In this document: piece after piece, positions 7,886 to 8,573 of the stretch
Layout of the letters: each line of letters opens with the position of its first letter
Numbering within the stretch: position 1 is the first letter of the stretch
NCBI GenBank assembly: GCA_049522565.1
Contig: JBEKNT010000398.1
Location: forward strand, 1 to 8,573
Direction of reading: 5' to 3'
Length of the DNA stretch: 8,573 bases
From: JASHVB01 sp049522565
GTDB taxonomy: Bacteria; Pseudomonadota; Alphaproteobacteria; Acetobacterales; Acetobacteraceae
Translations under genes and position numbers: made by a program
The notes under the pieces: generated by a model
Databases searched by the model: none
Told to the model about the DNA's origin: nothing
Seen by the model: only the letters and a program-made list of their open reading frames with translations

Positions 7886-8553
7886 GGGCTTCCCTCTTGA
7901 GGTTGTGGCGCATCGCCGACCGCGCCTCCGATGAACACCATCGCCAGCACGCTGAAGATGTAGGCCTGGATTGCGCCGGTCAGCAGTTCCAGCGCCATCA
8001 AGGGAATCGGCACCAGCAAGCCGGTAAGCGACAGGACGATGGCGATGACGAAGGCGCCGCCCATCACGTTGCCGAACAGCCGCACCAACAAGGAGAAGGT
8101 GCGCGTGACGCTCTCGACCAGGTTCAGCGGCAACATCAGCCACGACGGTTCAGCGAAACTGGTAAGCCAGCCGCCCACGCCGCGCGCCCGGATACCGAAC
8201 CAGGCGATGGCGACGAACACGATGAACGCGAGCGCCGCGTCGGTCTCGAGATGTGCGGTCGGCGGTTCGACGCCGGGAATCAGCGACGACCAGTTGGCGG
8301 TGAGGATGAACAGGAACAGCGTGCCGATCAGCGGGAGATAGGGCCGCGGCTCGGCGCGCATGGTGTCGCGAATCTGCCCGGCGGTGGCGTCGACCACCAA
8401 TTCCAGCACGGTTTGCGCAGCAGAAGGCAGCAAGGACAGGCGGCGCGTGAGCAGCCAGGAGCCACCGGTCAGCGCTGCCATGATACCCCACGTGACCAGC
8501 ACCGGCGCCGTGATCGGCACTGGCCCGAGGGGGAACATGGCAGCCGCTGCCAT
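7882..8553 (-). CDS. atpB: N-ATPase a subunit (ion channel); N-terminus uncertain
   Basis: Subunit a forms the two half-channels next to the c-ring. As read, the product has 223 residues and about five membrane helices. The key signature is SLLVRLFGN (154-162), where Arg158 is the essential arginine of all F-type a subunits. GAIQAYIFSVLAMVFIGGAV (194-213) is the conserved last helix with Gln196 and Tyr198. PRPYLPLIGTLFLFIL (69-84) and the short periplasmic-loop segment LIPGVEPPT match the alternative-type a family. The stop TGA overlaps the atpE start. The start is doubtful: ATG 8553 has GAGG six bases upstream, but the whole stretch 8546-8573 is an inverted copy of 8517-8544, so the apparent ribosome binding site may be an artefact. 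An in-frame ATG at 8538 (MFPLGPVP) is the other choice. The true gene may continue further right. Confidence 0.88.
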   Translation of the reverse strand: MAAAAMFPLGPVPITAPVLVTWGIMAALTGGSWLLTRRLSLLPSAAQTVLELVVDATAGQIRDTMRAEPRPYLPLIGTLFLFILTANWSSLIPGVEPPTAHLETDAALAFIVFVAIAWFGIRARGVGGWLTSFAEPSWLMLPLNLVESVTRTFSLLVRLFGNVMGGAFVIAIVLSLTGLLVPIPLMALELLTGAIQAYIFSVLAMVFIGGAVGDAPQPQEGSP

Positions 8554-8573
8554 GTTCCACCTCGGGCCAGTGC
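8517..8573. repeat. 57-bp near-perfect palindrome at the window's right end
   Basis: Bases 8517-8544 and the reverse complement of 8546-8573 agree at 27 of 28 positions (both start GCACTGGCCCGAGG). They differ only at 8531 (G), which faces 8559. There is a single centre base, 8545. The right arm ends exactly at the last base of the window and the left arm is codon sequence of atpB. Such a fold-back at a sequence end is typical of an assembly or amplification artefact, though a real palindrome cannot be excluded. Confidence 0.85.

Overview
This GC-rich window looks like proteobacterial chromosome. My best guess is Xanthomonadales or a close relative, because the palindromic intergenic repeats (CCTCTCCCGC…GCGGGAGAGG followed by GAGGGTGAGGGT, and CTCCCCCTCCCCTTGTGGG) are of a kind I associate with that group. 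This placement is from memory and is not proven by the window.

Left half (1-4261). A divergent pair opens the window: the 5' end of an acyl-CoA dehydrogenase gene leaves to the left, and a gene for a predicted lipoprotein of unknown function reads to the right. The 361-base gap between them carries an imperfect inverted repeat. After the lipoprotein come an alpha/beta hydrolase and a luciferase-like flavin-dependent oxidoreductase (LLM class), closely spaced on the same strand. With the acyl-CoA dehydrogenase they suggest a small catabolic locus, with an unknown substrate. The hydrolase's best ribosome binding site and start codon lie in a different frame from its body, so the gene carries an apparent one-base frameshift near 2255-2264.

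Right half (4333-8573, minus strand). Reading leftwards the genes are atpB (a), atpE (c), atpF (b with a delta-like tail), atpA (alpha) and atpG (gamma). There is no separate delta gene, and beta and epsilon do not follow gamma. This is the 3' part of the alternative 'N-ATPase' F1Fo operon, whose usual order is atpDCQRBEFAG. The c subunit has a glutamate in each helix at the ion site. Beta, epsilon, AtpQ and AtpR would lie beyond the right edge.

Three palindromic structures mark this operon. (1) A 153-bp composite palindrome fills the convergent gap after atpG; it encodes the last 26 residues of gamma and supplies its stop codon. (2) A 47-nt-arm inverted repeat lies between atpE and atpF, ending next to the atpF Shine-Dalgarno sequence; it is separated from atpE by a (GAT)5 tract that gives five in-frame TGA stops. 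(3) A nearly perfect 57-bp palindrome sits exactly at the window's right end, over the atpB start. It may be a fold-back assembly artefact, which would make the atpB N-terminus unreliable.
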